NCBI GenBank assembly: GCA_012799115.1 | Contig: JAAZLY010000018.1 | Span: 1 to 8,320, forward strand | From: Bacillota bacterium | Lineage (GTDB): Bacteria > Bacillota > Limnochordia > Darwinibacteriales > Darwinibacteriaceae | Direction: 5' to 3' | DNA length: 8,320 bases | In this document: positions 1 through 6,543 of the stretch, one piece after another | Layout of the letters: every line of letters starts with the position of its first letter | How positions within the stretch are numbered: position 1 is the first letter of the stretch | Program-made: the position numbers and the translations under genes | Notes under the pieces: model-generated | The model's input: the letters and a program-made list of their open reading frames with translations, nothing else | The model's database searches: none | What the model was told of the DNA's origin: nothing

Positions 1-760
1 ATCGTTCCTGAACTTCGGCAAACATGTGCGCTAGAAGCCTGTTTTCTAGATCCATGATGTCATGCTCGTCCTCGATAAAACCCATTTCTAGATCGAGACT
101 TACATACTCATTGAGATGGCGCGACGTAGCATGCTTCTCCGCCCTGAAGACGTGTCCGATCTCATAGACCCGCTCAAAACCAGCCCCGACTAGCATCTGC
201 TTGTAGAACTGAGGACTCTGGGCTAAATAGGCCTTCTCTTCAAAGTAATCTAGGGCAAAAAGTTCAGTTCCACCCTCAGTGCCACTGGCCACAATTTTGG
301 GTGTAAAGACTTGAACGAAACCTTCTCTGTTCAAGAAGTCCTGGAATGCTTGTGATAATGCAGCCTGAATCTTGAACACTGGATTGATCTTGGCATGCCG
401 TAGACTCAAGACACGATGATCCAGGGCCATGTCCAGGGGGACGTTCAGGGTCGCCCCATTGACCTGAATGGGAAGGTTCTCAGCCAAAGACACAACCTTG
501 ATGGACCTGGCTTCCAACTCAAAACCTGCCTTGGATCTTGGTTCAGACTTGACAAGACCGACAATCTCCACCACACTCTCTGTGCTAATTTCCGCCCCTT
601 CGAGTAAAGAAGGCTCGACAACGACCTGCAGGATTCCTGTACGATCCCGTAGGATGAGAAAGACCACTTGACTCAGGCGGCGAATGCGTAGCACCCACCC
701 CTTCACCATTACTTGCTCTTCACGACAGTTGCTAAGCTCTTCAATGAGTATGCGTTTCAT
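1..760 (-). CDS. aspS: Aspartyl-tRNA synthetase, archaeal/eukaryotic type (N-terminal 253 residues; 3' end outside the window)
   Basis: Class IIb aminoacyl-tRNA synthetase that charges tRNA-Asp, and possibly tRNA-Asn, with aspartate in the cytoplasm. The ATG at 760-758 follows a purine-rich site (GGGAGAGG, 4 nt away) and directly follows the T-box leader. Visible parts are an OB-fold anticodon-binding domain at about residues 1-100 (GWVLRIRR, then LRDRTGILQVVV), a short hinge, and the start of the catalytic domain. The catalytic domain shows TPKIVASGTEGGTELF, QSPQFYKQM and the motif 2 segment FRAEKHATSRHLNEY. The TEGGTELF signature and the lack of room for the bacterial GAD insertion place it in the archaeal/eukaryotic AspRS group, not the roughly 590-residue bacterial AspS group. 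AsnRS is less likely because it normally has a different signature here. The Asp specifier in the leader supports the assignment. Discrimination between tRNA-Asp and tRNA-Asn cannot be settled from the sequence. Confidence 0.93.
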   Translation of the reverse strand, partial: MKRILIEELSNCREEQVMVKGWVLRIRRLSQVVFLILRDRTGILQVVVEPSLLEGAEISTESVVEIVGLVKSEPRSKAGFELEARSIKVVSLAENLPIQVNGATLNVPLDMALDHRVLSLRHAKINPVFKIQAALSQAFQDFLNREGFVQVFTPKIVASGTEGGTELFALDYFEEKAYLAQSPQFYKQMLVGAGFERVYEIGHVFRAEKHATSRHLNEYVSLDLEMGFIEDEHDIMDLENRLLAHMFAEVQER

Positions 761-781
761 GTTCCTCTCCCTCTCTAGATG

Positions 782-813
782 AAAATAACCCCCAACCGGA
801 TACCGGCTAGGGG
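782..813 (-). terminator. T-box terminator 2
   Basis: An 11-bp hairpin on the minus strand pairs 813-803 (CCCCUAGCCGG) with 799-789, including G-U pairs, across a 3-nt UAU loop. It is followed by UUAUUUU (788-782). Bases 813-807 are shared with antiterminator 2, so it is a second conditional terminator only about 20 nt upstream of the aspS start codon. Confidence 0.9.
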
Positions 814-838
814 CGTGATGGACGCGGTGCCACCCTAG
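807..838 (-). promoter_or_regulatory. T-box antiterminator 2 (second tRNA acceptor-end binding module)
   Basis: Helix A1 pairs CUAGGG (838-833) with CCCUAG (812-807). The bulge UGGCACC lies at 832-826, helix A2 pairs GCG (825-823) with CGC (815-813), and the loop is 7 nt. The bulge, A2 length and loop length are the same as in module 1, and A1 is stronger (6 bp against 4). Only about 14 nt separate it from the end of terminator 1, which leaves no room for a second Stem I. Confidence 0.9.
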
Positions 839-852
839 TTAACTCTGCTTAT

Positions 853-884
853 AAAAAAAACCACGTCCGCTATGGGACGAGGTT
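853..884 (-). terminator. T-box terminator 1
   Basis: On the minus strand AACC-U-CGUCC (884-875) pairs with GGACG-U-GGUU across a 6-nt loop. One U-U mismatch splits the helix into 4 and 5 bp. The helix runs into eight U residues (860-853). This is a canonical Rho-independent terminator competing with antiterminator 1. Confidence 0.9.
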
Positions 885-900
885 ATCGTGGTGCCACCCA
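873..900 (-). promoter_or_regulatory. T-box antiterminator 1 (tRNA acceptor-end binding)
   Basis: Helix A1 pairs UGGG (900-897) with CCCA (876-873). The 7-nt bulge UGGCACC lies at 896-890. Helix A2 pairs ACG (889-887) with CGU (879-877), and a 7-nt loop closes it. The UGGC of the bulge can pair with a GCCA 3' end, which fits the G discriminator base normal for tRNA-Asp. The 3' half (873-879) is also needed for terminator 1, so the two structures exclude each other. Confidence 0.9.
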
Positions 901-986
901 AATTCAAACTCTAAGCAAGAGTTATCTTTAGTCCAGGTAACGGTGGATACCGGCACATCCTTTTGATCAGATGGCAACTCCGAGGT

Positions 987-989
987 GTC
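987..989 (-). promoter_or_regulatory. T-box specifier codon GAC (Asp)
   Basis: On the minus strand the sequence after the ATGGGC side of the Stem I helix reads A-GAC-ACC-TCGGAG. In T-box leaders the specifier triplet usually sits directly before an ACC-T-x-x-GAG-like stretch, so GAC is the natural specifier. It would pair with the GUC anticodon of tRNA-Asp, in agreement with the downstream aspS gene. An AAC triplet at about 1003-1001 lies inside the upper stem and is not in specifier position. Confidence 0.82.
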
Positions 990-1086
990 TGCCCATGAGC
1001 GTTTCTTGCTAGGCTCGCACCATCCCTAGCTCGCTTCAAAGACTACTGATAGGCTCTTCTCTTCATCGCTGTTCGCTATTAATGAG

Positions 1087-1115
1087 ATTAAAGCACATAA
1101 GTACGCGTCTGTCAA
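1087..1115 (-). promoter_or_regulatory. Sigma-A promoter of aspS
   Basis: The -35 box TTGACA (1115-1110) is a perfect consensus. A 17-bp spacer separates it from the -10 box TTTAAT (1092-1087). Transcription should start near 1080, just before T-box Stem I, giving a leader of about 320 nt. The promoter lies 55 bp past the stop codon of the second permease gene, with no terminator visible between them. Confidence 0.85.
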
Positions 1116-1169
1116 GGATCTTTGTCTTGAGCCAACGAGACCGCGCACCATACTCCCTGACATCGACTC

Positions 1170-1982
1170 CTACTTGACAGACAGCACAATCCCTTCCGCA
1201 AAGGATCGTTGGAGGAGTAAGAAGATGACAATGGTCGGTAGAACACTGATGGATATGGCAAGCATCAGCAAACCATAATCTGTGACATAGCCTGCAACCA
1301 AGTTCGACAGCAAGAGAGGCATTGTGCGACTTTCCTCGCTCTGCATAATGATCAGCGGCCAGAGATAGTTATTCCAAGCCGCCATAAAAGTAATGATGCC
1401 GGCTGTGGCATACGTAGAACGCATGACTGGGATGTACATGCGCAAAAAGATCCCTAGCTCACTTAACCCATCGAGGCGCGAGGACTCTATGATGTCTCTG
1501 GGAAAATACCTTGCACTCTGCCTGAACAAGAAGATCAAGAACGCTGTTGATACGGTCGGCAGAACAAAGGCCGTTGTCGTGCTCAAGAGATTAAGCTGGC
1601 CTACCATCATGAATAAGGGGATCATAATCGCCGCGAAGGGAATCATCATCGAGAGCAAGAGCACCCTCATCAGAAAGTCCTTCCCCCGATCGTGATACAC
1701 CTCAAATCCATACCCTGCAATGGAACAGACTACCAGACTCGCAACAGTTGCAACAAGGGCATTCCGAAGTGAGTTCCAAAGAGCTTGGCCAATATCAGCT
1801 CTCGCAGTCAAGGCTCGGAAATTCACTAGCAGGTTCGTACCTGGCAGCAGACGTCCCCCCAACACATCACCACTGGTGTTTGTTGCTGAGATAAACATCC
1901 AAACCAATGGGAAAATCGAGATCATGGCTGCAACAAAAAGAAAGACATACTTAAGAACATTCGCTATCTTTGACTTCGTCAT
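1170..1982 (-). CDS. Carbohydrate ABC transporter permease, MalG-like (second permease subunit)
   Basis: Membrane subunit of a binding-protein-dependent sugar importer of the CUT1 class (MalG/UgpE-like). It has 270 residues, a normal length for the family. About six hydrophobic membrane segments are visible, beginning at about residues 11-33. The EAA loop that docks to the ATPase is at about 166-186 in variant form (ESSRLDG, then RMYIPV), followed by the family-typical WNNYLWPL at 203-210. The ATG start overlaps the stop codon of the preceding permease gene in an ATGA arrangement (1979-1982), with AGGTGA as ribosome binding site, so the two subunits are probably translationally coupled. It forms the transport channel with the MalF-like partner. 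No ATPase gene follows; the next gene is aspS under its own promoter. Confidence 0.95.
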   Translation of the reverse strand: MTKSKIANVLKYVFLFVAAMISIFPLVWMFISATNTSGDVLGGRLLPGTNLLVNFRALTARADIGQALWNSLRNALVATVASLVVCSIAGYGFEVYHDRGKDFLMRVLLLSMMIPFAAIMIPLFMMVGQLNLLSTTTAFVLPTVSTAFLIFLFRQSARYFPRDIIESSRLDGLSELGIFLRMYIPVMRSTYATAGIITFMAAWNNYLWPLIIMQSEESRTMPLLLSNLVAGYVTDYGLLMLAISISVLPTIVIFLLLQRSFAEGIVLSVK

Positions 1983-2869
1983 CTCTGGTCACCTACTCTC
2001 ATTTGAATCATGGCCAAGAAGGCAACAAGAATGAAGACTACAAAGGAGATAGCAGCCGCATACGAAAAGCGCGGTGAGTATTGAAAGGATAGTCTATAGA
2101 TGTATTGCGAGATCGAAATCGTGGCATTGGCCGGGCCACCATTGGTGATATTGAACGTCTCGTCAAACAACTGCAGAGTCCCGTTTGTAGAAACGATGGC
2201 GGTTAGCAGAATGATAGGCCTTAGCATCGGAACTACGATTCGAAAGAAGCGAGCGGCTGCTCCGGCACCATCGATGACTGCGGCTTCAAAGATGGAAGCA
2301 TCAATGTTCTGCAAGGCCGCTAGATAAAAGATCATGTTATACCCAGTCCATCTCCACGTTAGCGCCAAGACGATCACAAGTTTCGCTGTCCAGGGATTCG
2401 CCAGCCAATTGATGGGACTGGTGATCAGATTGAGGTTGGTTAGCAGAGCATTCACAAAGCCATCCAGGGCAAACATGGACCGGAAGATCAATGAATAAGA
2501 CACCAGGGACGTAGCACAGGGCAAGAAAAGCGCTGTGCGGAAGAATCCACGGAACTTGAGGGTCTTATCATTCAACAGATACGCTAGTGCTAAAGCTAAG
2601 GTCAGCATGATTGGAACCTGCAAAGCCAGGAATGTCAGAACATTAGTGAGCGAGGTTTTGAAAAGATTGTCCGATAACAATCTGCGGTAATTCGCTAGTC
2701 CTGCAAACTGCATGTTCGCGCCAATCCCCGTTTGAAACGACAAAAAGAGCGCACGGCCGATGGGGTAGAAATAAAAGATGAAGATCAAGAGCGCAGCAGG
2801 AATGACAAAAGCCCAACCGATGATACTCTGCCGACTCTTGAGCTTGAGGTTGTTGAGAGTTTTGGCCAC
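1979..2869 (-). CDS. Carbohydrate ABC transporter permease, MalF/UgpA-like (first permease subunit)
   Basis: Membrane subunit of the CUT1-class sugar importer, paired with the MalG-like protein encoded next. From the chosen start it has 296 residues, normal for UgpA-type permeases. A first membrane segment at about 17-35 (IIGWAFVIPAALLIF) is followed by further segments. The EAA loop is at about 195-214 (EAAVIDGAGAAARFFRIVVP), then the family motif ITNGGPANATISISQYIY. The start is set at the GTG at 2869-2867, 7 nt after AAAGGAGG (2884-2877). A second GTG at 2872 would have only 4 nt of spacing. An in-frame TTG at 2944 is rejected because the extension would be translated from within the intergenic hairpin and contains no domain. 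Confidence 0.93.
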   Translation of the reverse strand: MAKTLNNLKLKSRQSIIGWAFVIPAALLIFIFYFYPIGRALFLSFQTGIGANMQFAGLANYRRLLSDNLFKTSLTNVLTFLALQVPIMLTLALALAYLLNDKTLKFRGFFRTALFLPCATSLVSYSLIFRSMFALDGFVNALLTNLNLITSPINWLANPWTAKLVIVLALTWRWTGYNMIFYLAALQNIDASIFEAAVIDGAGAAARFFRIVVPMLRPIILLTAIVSTNGTLQLFDETFNITNGGPANATISISQYIYRLSFQYSPRFSYAAAISFVVFILVAFLAMIQMRVGDQR

Positions 2870-2904
2870 CACAGTCCCTCCTTTAGATGCCCTTGCCGAT
2901 AATA

Positions 2905-2936
2905 GTACTGTGAAGTGGCACGCCACTTCACAGTAC
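2905..2936. repeat. Perfect 15-bp inverted repeat between binding-protein and permease genes
   Basis: Two 15-nt arms, GTACTGTGAAGTGGC and its exact complement, are separated by AC. In the mRNA this forms a very stable hairpin 12 nt after the binding-protein stop codon and about 20 nt before the permease ribosome binding site. There is no U tract on the minus strand, so it is not a full terminator. In sugar importers a hairpin in this place commonly protects the upstream message from 3' exonucleases, or attenuates transcription, so that binding protein exceeds permease. That role is inferred from position. Confidence 0.85.
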
Positions 2937-2948
2937 CTTACCAACCTC

Positions 2949-4220
2949 TTAGAACTCCATCAGGAATCTCACAGTCTCTTCCGCTTCCATCAAGGCAGAG
3001 TCGATATCGCGCCCTGCTAATACTTGGGCGATCGCCACGCCAATAGCGTCACGTGCTTCGTAGTTGTAGACGCCATATTTCACTTGGGGTACCCTAGAGG
3101 CATAGTCTGTGATCTCGGCATAAATCGCCTGTCCCCCAAAGAATTCATGGGGTATGGAGTATGCAGCGCTGTCACCTGCGGGTAGATAGGTAGCCAAAGC
3201 GCCTGATGATGGTAGAATCGTTTCGTACAGCTCGACACTACCGGCGAACGTGTGAGCCAAGAAGTCAATGGCCGCATCCTTATTGGGCGAATCGGCCCTT
3301 ACTGTCCAACTTGAACCACCTTGGCTACTATAGTTAGTAGCATTTGGTGAACGCTCAAGACGCGGCATATTGGTTACTCCCCAGAGCCCTTTCTGCTCTT
3401 CCGGCAGAACGATCGAACCAATAATCCAGCAACCATTAATGGTTCCAGCCACGGTGCCGCGGTTAAACGATGTAATATACTGCTCCCAGTCGTTTACTTG
3501 GACCATGATACCGGTATTGACGAGTTCAACGTAGACCTCGATGACTTCCTTCAGCACATCATTATTAGCGATGAACACATCACCATTTTCATCAAACATC
3601 CATGTACCAGCACTTTGCAGACCGGCCATGATCAAGTCGGGACTCTCCGCTACAATCGAGTGGAGTGGTTTGCCGGTCTTGGCCAGGATATCTTTACCCA
3701 TCTCGATATATTCTGACCATGTGATATCCTTGAAGTCCTCCAGTTCATAACCAGCCTCATGTAGAACATCAACGCGAAGAGCATTAATGGCAGCACCATT
3801 GTCGAAAGGAACAGCGTAGTTGCGGCCATCCACAGAGGTTAAGCTCACCTTGAAATCTGCGAACTGACTAAAGTCAATACCAGAATCGGTGAGGTCTGCA
3901 AAAACGTGTGGGAAGTCTATGACATTCTTCATTAGGGCATTGTCTTGAATCAACATGATGTCTGGGAGTGTTCCCGTCTGCCCTGCCATAACTGCTGTAG
4001 TTAGGCGTGTCTGAATGTCATCCCAGGGCGTCTCAACGATATTGATTGTGACATCCGGGTTAATCTCAGCATAGATCTTGGCAGCTTCTTCCATGGCATA
4101 GAGATTGAATGCCGGATCCCATGCCCAAACGGTGACTGTTTGATTCGCAAATGCAGCACTACTTGTCAACAAAGAAAGCATCAAAACACACAGTAATACC
4201 TTGACTTGACTTCTTCTCAT
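2949..4220 (-). CDS. Extracellular carbohydrate-binding protein of the ABC importer (family 1 solute-binding protein)
   Basis: Captures an oligosaccharide or glycoside outside the membrane and delivers it to the two permeases encoded next. It has 423 residues, typical of family 1 sugar-binding proteins. A Sec signal peptide (MRRSQVK, then a hydrophobic core rich in Leu) ends in SAAFA at about residue 25, with mature protein starting NQTVTVWAWD. The early segment YAEINPDVTINIVETPWDD, followed by a GTLPDIMLIQDN-like stretch, is typical of the family. The ATG at 4220 lies 7 nt after AAGGAGG. An in-frame TTG one codon upstream is not preferred. There is a Cys at residue 11 in the hydrophobic core, but no lipobox before it, so lipid anchoring is not predicted. 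The substrate cannot be read from the sequence; the GH2 neighbour suggests a beta-galactoside, beta-glucuronide or related compound. Confidence 0.94.
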   Translation of the reverse strand: MRRSQVKVLLCVLMLSLLTSSAAFANQTVTVWAWDPAFNLYAMEEAAKIYAEINPDVTINIVETPWDDIQTRLTTAVMAGQTGTLPDIMLIQDNALMKNVIDFPHVFADLTDSGIDFSQFADFKVSLTSVDGRNYAVPFDNGAAINALRVDVLHEAGYELEDFKDITWSEYIEMGKDILAKTGKPLHSIVAESPDLIMAGLQSAGTWMFDENGDVFIANNDVLKEVIEVYVELVNTGIMVQVNDWEQYITSFNRGTVAGTINGCWIIGSIVLPEEQKGLWGVTNMPRLERSPNATNYSSQGGSSWTVRADSPNKDAAIDFLAHTFAGSVELYETILPSSGALATYLPAGDSAAYSIPHEFFGGQAIYAEITDYASRVPQVKYGVYNYEARDAIGVAIAQVLAGRDIDSALMEAEETVRFLMEF

Positions 4221-4248
4221 CAATAATCCTCCTTCGTGATGATGTCAA

Positions 4249-4263
4249 ACCCAACGCTTACCT
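4249..4263 (-). promoter_or_regulatory. Weak operator-like site upstream of the binding-protein gene
   Basis: On the minus strand AGGTAAGCGTTGGGT shares the AAGCGTT core with the operator at 7644-7658 but misses two conserved positions of the cre consensus. It sits in the 61- to 64-nt gap between the GH2 and binding-protein genes, where no convincing promoter was seen. Chance similarity is possible. Confidence 0.2.
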
Positions 4264-4284
4264 CTTTGCTCTATGGGACAGTCC

Positions 4285-6543
4285 CTACCCCTCCTCTCTC
4301 TTCGACACCAAGTCTACCGATTTTCCTACTAGACTCAATGTTGACGGAGTCACAGAGACACGAATCTGACCGGGTTCCTGGGTGGTCTTGATCCACGTGG
4401 CCAGGCAACCACCAATGAGGGTGACCTGCTCTGGGCCAATGATTTGGGCCGGTCCTGTAACCTCGATTTTCAGGCTTTCTGGCAGATAGGGGAGCAAGTT
4501 GCCCACTTGATCCACAACCTTCAGTACAATTCGAGTTACATCCTGTCCATTGGCCACTAACTCAGTATCATCAGGCGTTACGACCAACTCAGTGGCCACA
4601 GGGTCTTTGGCGAACCTCTTTCGAGCCATCTCCTGATCCCCATGATAGCCTACGAACTCGCCATCAAACCACGTACATCCCCAAACACCAACGTTTTCGA
4701 TGGTTTCGATCACGATGGGTGGATATTCCAAACCACTGTACCGCTCTCGATCTGGGAAGAACCTTCCCACTTTTTCACCAGCCAAAAAGACATCAACGTA
4801 GTCACAATTGGTCAAAATGACCAAGGGGAGAGTTCCCCCTATACTGCGTTCCCCCCTGGCCCACAGAGTGACCGGTTCGAGAACTGGCTCAACAGTAGGA
4901 GATACCTGACTGCGATACACATGGGCAGCGAACTTGGGAATCCTGAACATATCCATCACGCCGTGGTAGCAAATTCGGTCACCTGCGCCGAACTCGAAGT
5001 GTGTGTTATAGTCAAAGGCGCACCAACCAAAGGCTCCGTGAATATCCTCGGCTTTAGCAGCGGCATCCTGCACCCGAACATGGCGCAAGGTATGTTCCAT
5101 CAGCCTTTCTTCTTGGTCAAATCTCTTGGTGGGATACATATGTCCGTTGAACTCGGTGACAAAGTAAGGAACCCTATGAGGGAGATTCGTCCAGCTCTCT
5201 TGGGTATCCAGGATCATTTCTCCACCACTGTGGCTGAAGTCGTTAACAGTGAACACATCTTCTAGAAATTCACTGTTTCGATGACAACGTACGCCGGCTG
5301 TGGGACGAGTGGGATCCAATGCTCTTGCGATGCGATTTGTCTCGAGGTAGAAATCATGGTCGTCGGGAGATTCATTGATGCGAACACCCCACATAATGAT
5401 GGATGGGTGGTTCCAGTCGCGTTCTATCATCAAGCGAACATCAGTATAGGAAACTTCCTTCCACTCAGCACCGCCAATATGTTGCCATCCAGGAATCTCT
5501 TCAAACACAAGAAGACCAATCTCATCACAGCGATCTAAGAAATGTCTAGACTGGGGATAATGGGATGTTCGTACCGCATTGAGACGCAGTTCGTGCTTGA
5601 GGATATCGGCGTCTTTTCTTTGCGCCCTTTCGGGCATGGCATAACCCACATAGGGAAAAGCTTGGTGACGATTGAGTCCTCGTACCTGTAACTTTCGCCC
5701 GTTTAAGTAAAATCCATCCGTTCGAAAGTCAGCGTCTCTAAACCCAATAGAGACCGCATATTCATCAAGGACTTTACCCTCTACCCCTAATGAAACCCGA
5801 AGCTCATAGAGATTGGGGTCATCAATATCCCATAGCTTTATCTCGGTTAGGTGAGCTCTATCGATGTCTAGATCCACAGTAGATTTGGTGTGGGCATCAA
5901 TATAGAAAGGCTGTTCAGATTGGGCAACCAACGAACCATGATCGTAGAGGGCTATGTTGATTGTTCCCTGTAGAGACTTCTCCTCACCATTTGCCAGGAA
6001 CACCGTCGTCTTGAGTTCTGTTGCCACTTTAGCTTCGACCTTAGGCTTGGCAAAAACATTGTCGATATAGATGGGGCTCACTACCCGCAAAGAGACATCG
6101 CGGTAGATTCCGCCATACGTTAAGTAGTCGATGACATTGCCAAATGGAGGAATGTCAGGCCGTTCGGTAGAGTCAAGCTTGACAACAATTGTATTGTCAC
6201 CTGCAAAATCAAGAAACTCTGTGATCTCTGCTGAAAACGGAGTGTATCCTCCTTTGTGAGTCTTGACTAGGTGCCCGTTAAAGAAAACTTCAGCGTAGGC
6301 CATGGCTCCCTCAAAATCAACAAACACCCGCTTCCCTTGGTACTCTGGTGGAATATCGAGTTTCCTCACATAGGTTGATACAAACTGATACATTCTCTCA
6401 TCAAAGTAGTTATAGGGAATCTCCTTATTCATGTGGGGAAGATTAACCGTTTGAAAGAGCTTAGGATCTTGAAACTTTAGATAGTCCTCTGAAAAGTCCT
6501 CACGAAAAAGCCAACCACAACTCAAACTCTTAACTTGTCTCAT
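4285..6543 (-). CDS. Glycoside hydrolase family 2 protein (beta-galactosidase/beta-glucuronidase-like), cytoplasmic
   Basis: Retaining glycosidase of 752 residues from the chosen start. It has no signal peptide, so it should act on sugar imported by the neighbouring ABC transporter. The domains in order are: an N-terminal jelly-roll sugar-binding domain (about 1-160; AYAEVFFNGH, then GGYTPFSAEITEF); an Ig-like domain (about 160-272); and a TIM barrel (about 275-545). The barrel shows RGLNRHQAFP and RTSHYPQSRHFLDRCDEIGLLVFEE. The likely acid/base is Glu391 in WGVRINES and the likely nucleophile is Glu464 in VTEFNG. C-terminal beta domains follow, including an Ig/Big-like one at about 650-748 (ELVANGQDVTRIVLKVVDQVGN). 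The ATG at 6543 has AGGAGG 7 nt upstream and overlaps the regulator's 3' end by 14 nt. An upstream in-frame start would overlap further and has no such site. The exact substrate is unknown. Confidence 0.93.
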   Translation of the reverse strand: MRQVKSLSCGWLFREDFSEDYLKFQDPKLFQTVNLPHMNKEIPYNYFDERMYQFVSTYVRKLDIPPEYQGKRVFVDFEGAMAYAEVFFNGHLVKTHKGGYTPFSAEITEFLDFAGDNTIVVKLDSTERPDIPPFGNVIDYLTYGGIYRDVSLRVVSPIYIDNVFAKPKVEAKVATELKTTVFLANGEEKSLQGTINIALYDHGSLVAQSEQPFYIDAHTKSTVDLDIDRAHLTEIKLWDIDDPNLYELRVSLGVEGKVLDEYAVSIGFRDADFRTDGFYLNGRKLQVRGLNRHQAFPYVGYAMPERAQRKDADILKHELRLNAVRTSHYPQSRHFLDRCDEIGLLVFEEIPGWQHIGGAEWKEVSYTDVRLMIERDWNHPSIIMWGVRINESPDDHDFYLETNRIARALDPTRPTAGVRCHRNSEFLEDVFTVNDFSHSGGEMILDTQESWTNLPHRVPYFVTEFNGHMYPTKRFDQEERLMEHTLRHVRVQDAAAKAEDIHGAFGWCAFDYNTHFEFGAGDRICYHGVMDMFRIPKFAAHVYRSQVSPTVEPVLEPVTLWARGERSIGGTLPLVILTNCDYVDVFLAGEKVGRFFPDRERYSGLEYPPIVIETIENVGVWGCTWFDGEFVGYHGDQEMARKRFAKDPVATELVVTPDDTELVANGQDVTRIVLKVVDQVGNLLPYLPESLKIEVTGPAQIIGPEQVTLIGGCLATWIKTTQEPGQIRVSVTPSTLSLVGKSVDLVSKREEG

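Larger units (their letters stand above)
782..1080 (-). promoter_or_regulatory. T-box riboswitch leader (tRNA-Asp sensing) with duplicated antiterminator/terminator module
   Basis: This untranslated leader of aspS should read through only when uncharged tRNA-Asp is bound. Stem I runs 5' to 3' on the minus strand from about 1074 to about 970. It contains a GCGATGA kink-turn-like motif at 1068-1062, a helix pairing 1054-1049 with 996-991, and a distal helix pairing 1030-1025 with 1013-1008. The distal helix is capped by a GGGATGGTG-type loop typical of T-boxes. The specifier loop follows the 991 side of the helix. A Stem II-type pseudoknot lies at about 960-941, where GGAT pairs with ATCC and CGGT with ACCG. 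Stem III is at 923-907 (AACTCT, 5-nt loop, AGAGTT). Two antiterminator/terminator pairs follow, at 900-853 and 838-782. Only one Stem I is present. Confidence 0.93.

Noticed and set aside
2870..2944. Upstream TTG start that would extend the first permease by 25 residues
   Set aside because: The extension is encoded by the intergenic hairpin and has no good ribosome binding site. AAAGGAGG lies ideally before the GTG at 2869.
4220..4248. TTGACA followed at 17 bp by TATTGA upstream of the binding-protein gene
   Set aside because: The -10 would overlap the start codon and the transcript would lack the ribosome binding site, so it cannot drive this gene as a leadered message.
4275..4285. Short palindrome GGGACAGTCCC at the GH2 stop codon
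   Set aside because: It has only 5-bp arms and a one-base centre, with no U tract. It is too short to call a terminator or operator.
4642..5265. 207-codon plus-strand open frame inside the GH2 gene
   Set aside because: It lies antisense to a clearly conserved GH2 coding sequence, has no ribosome binding site, and its protein shows no recognisable domain.
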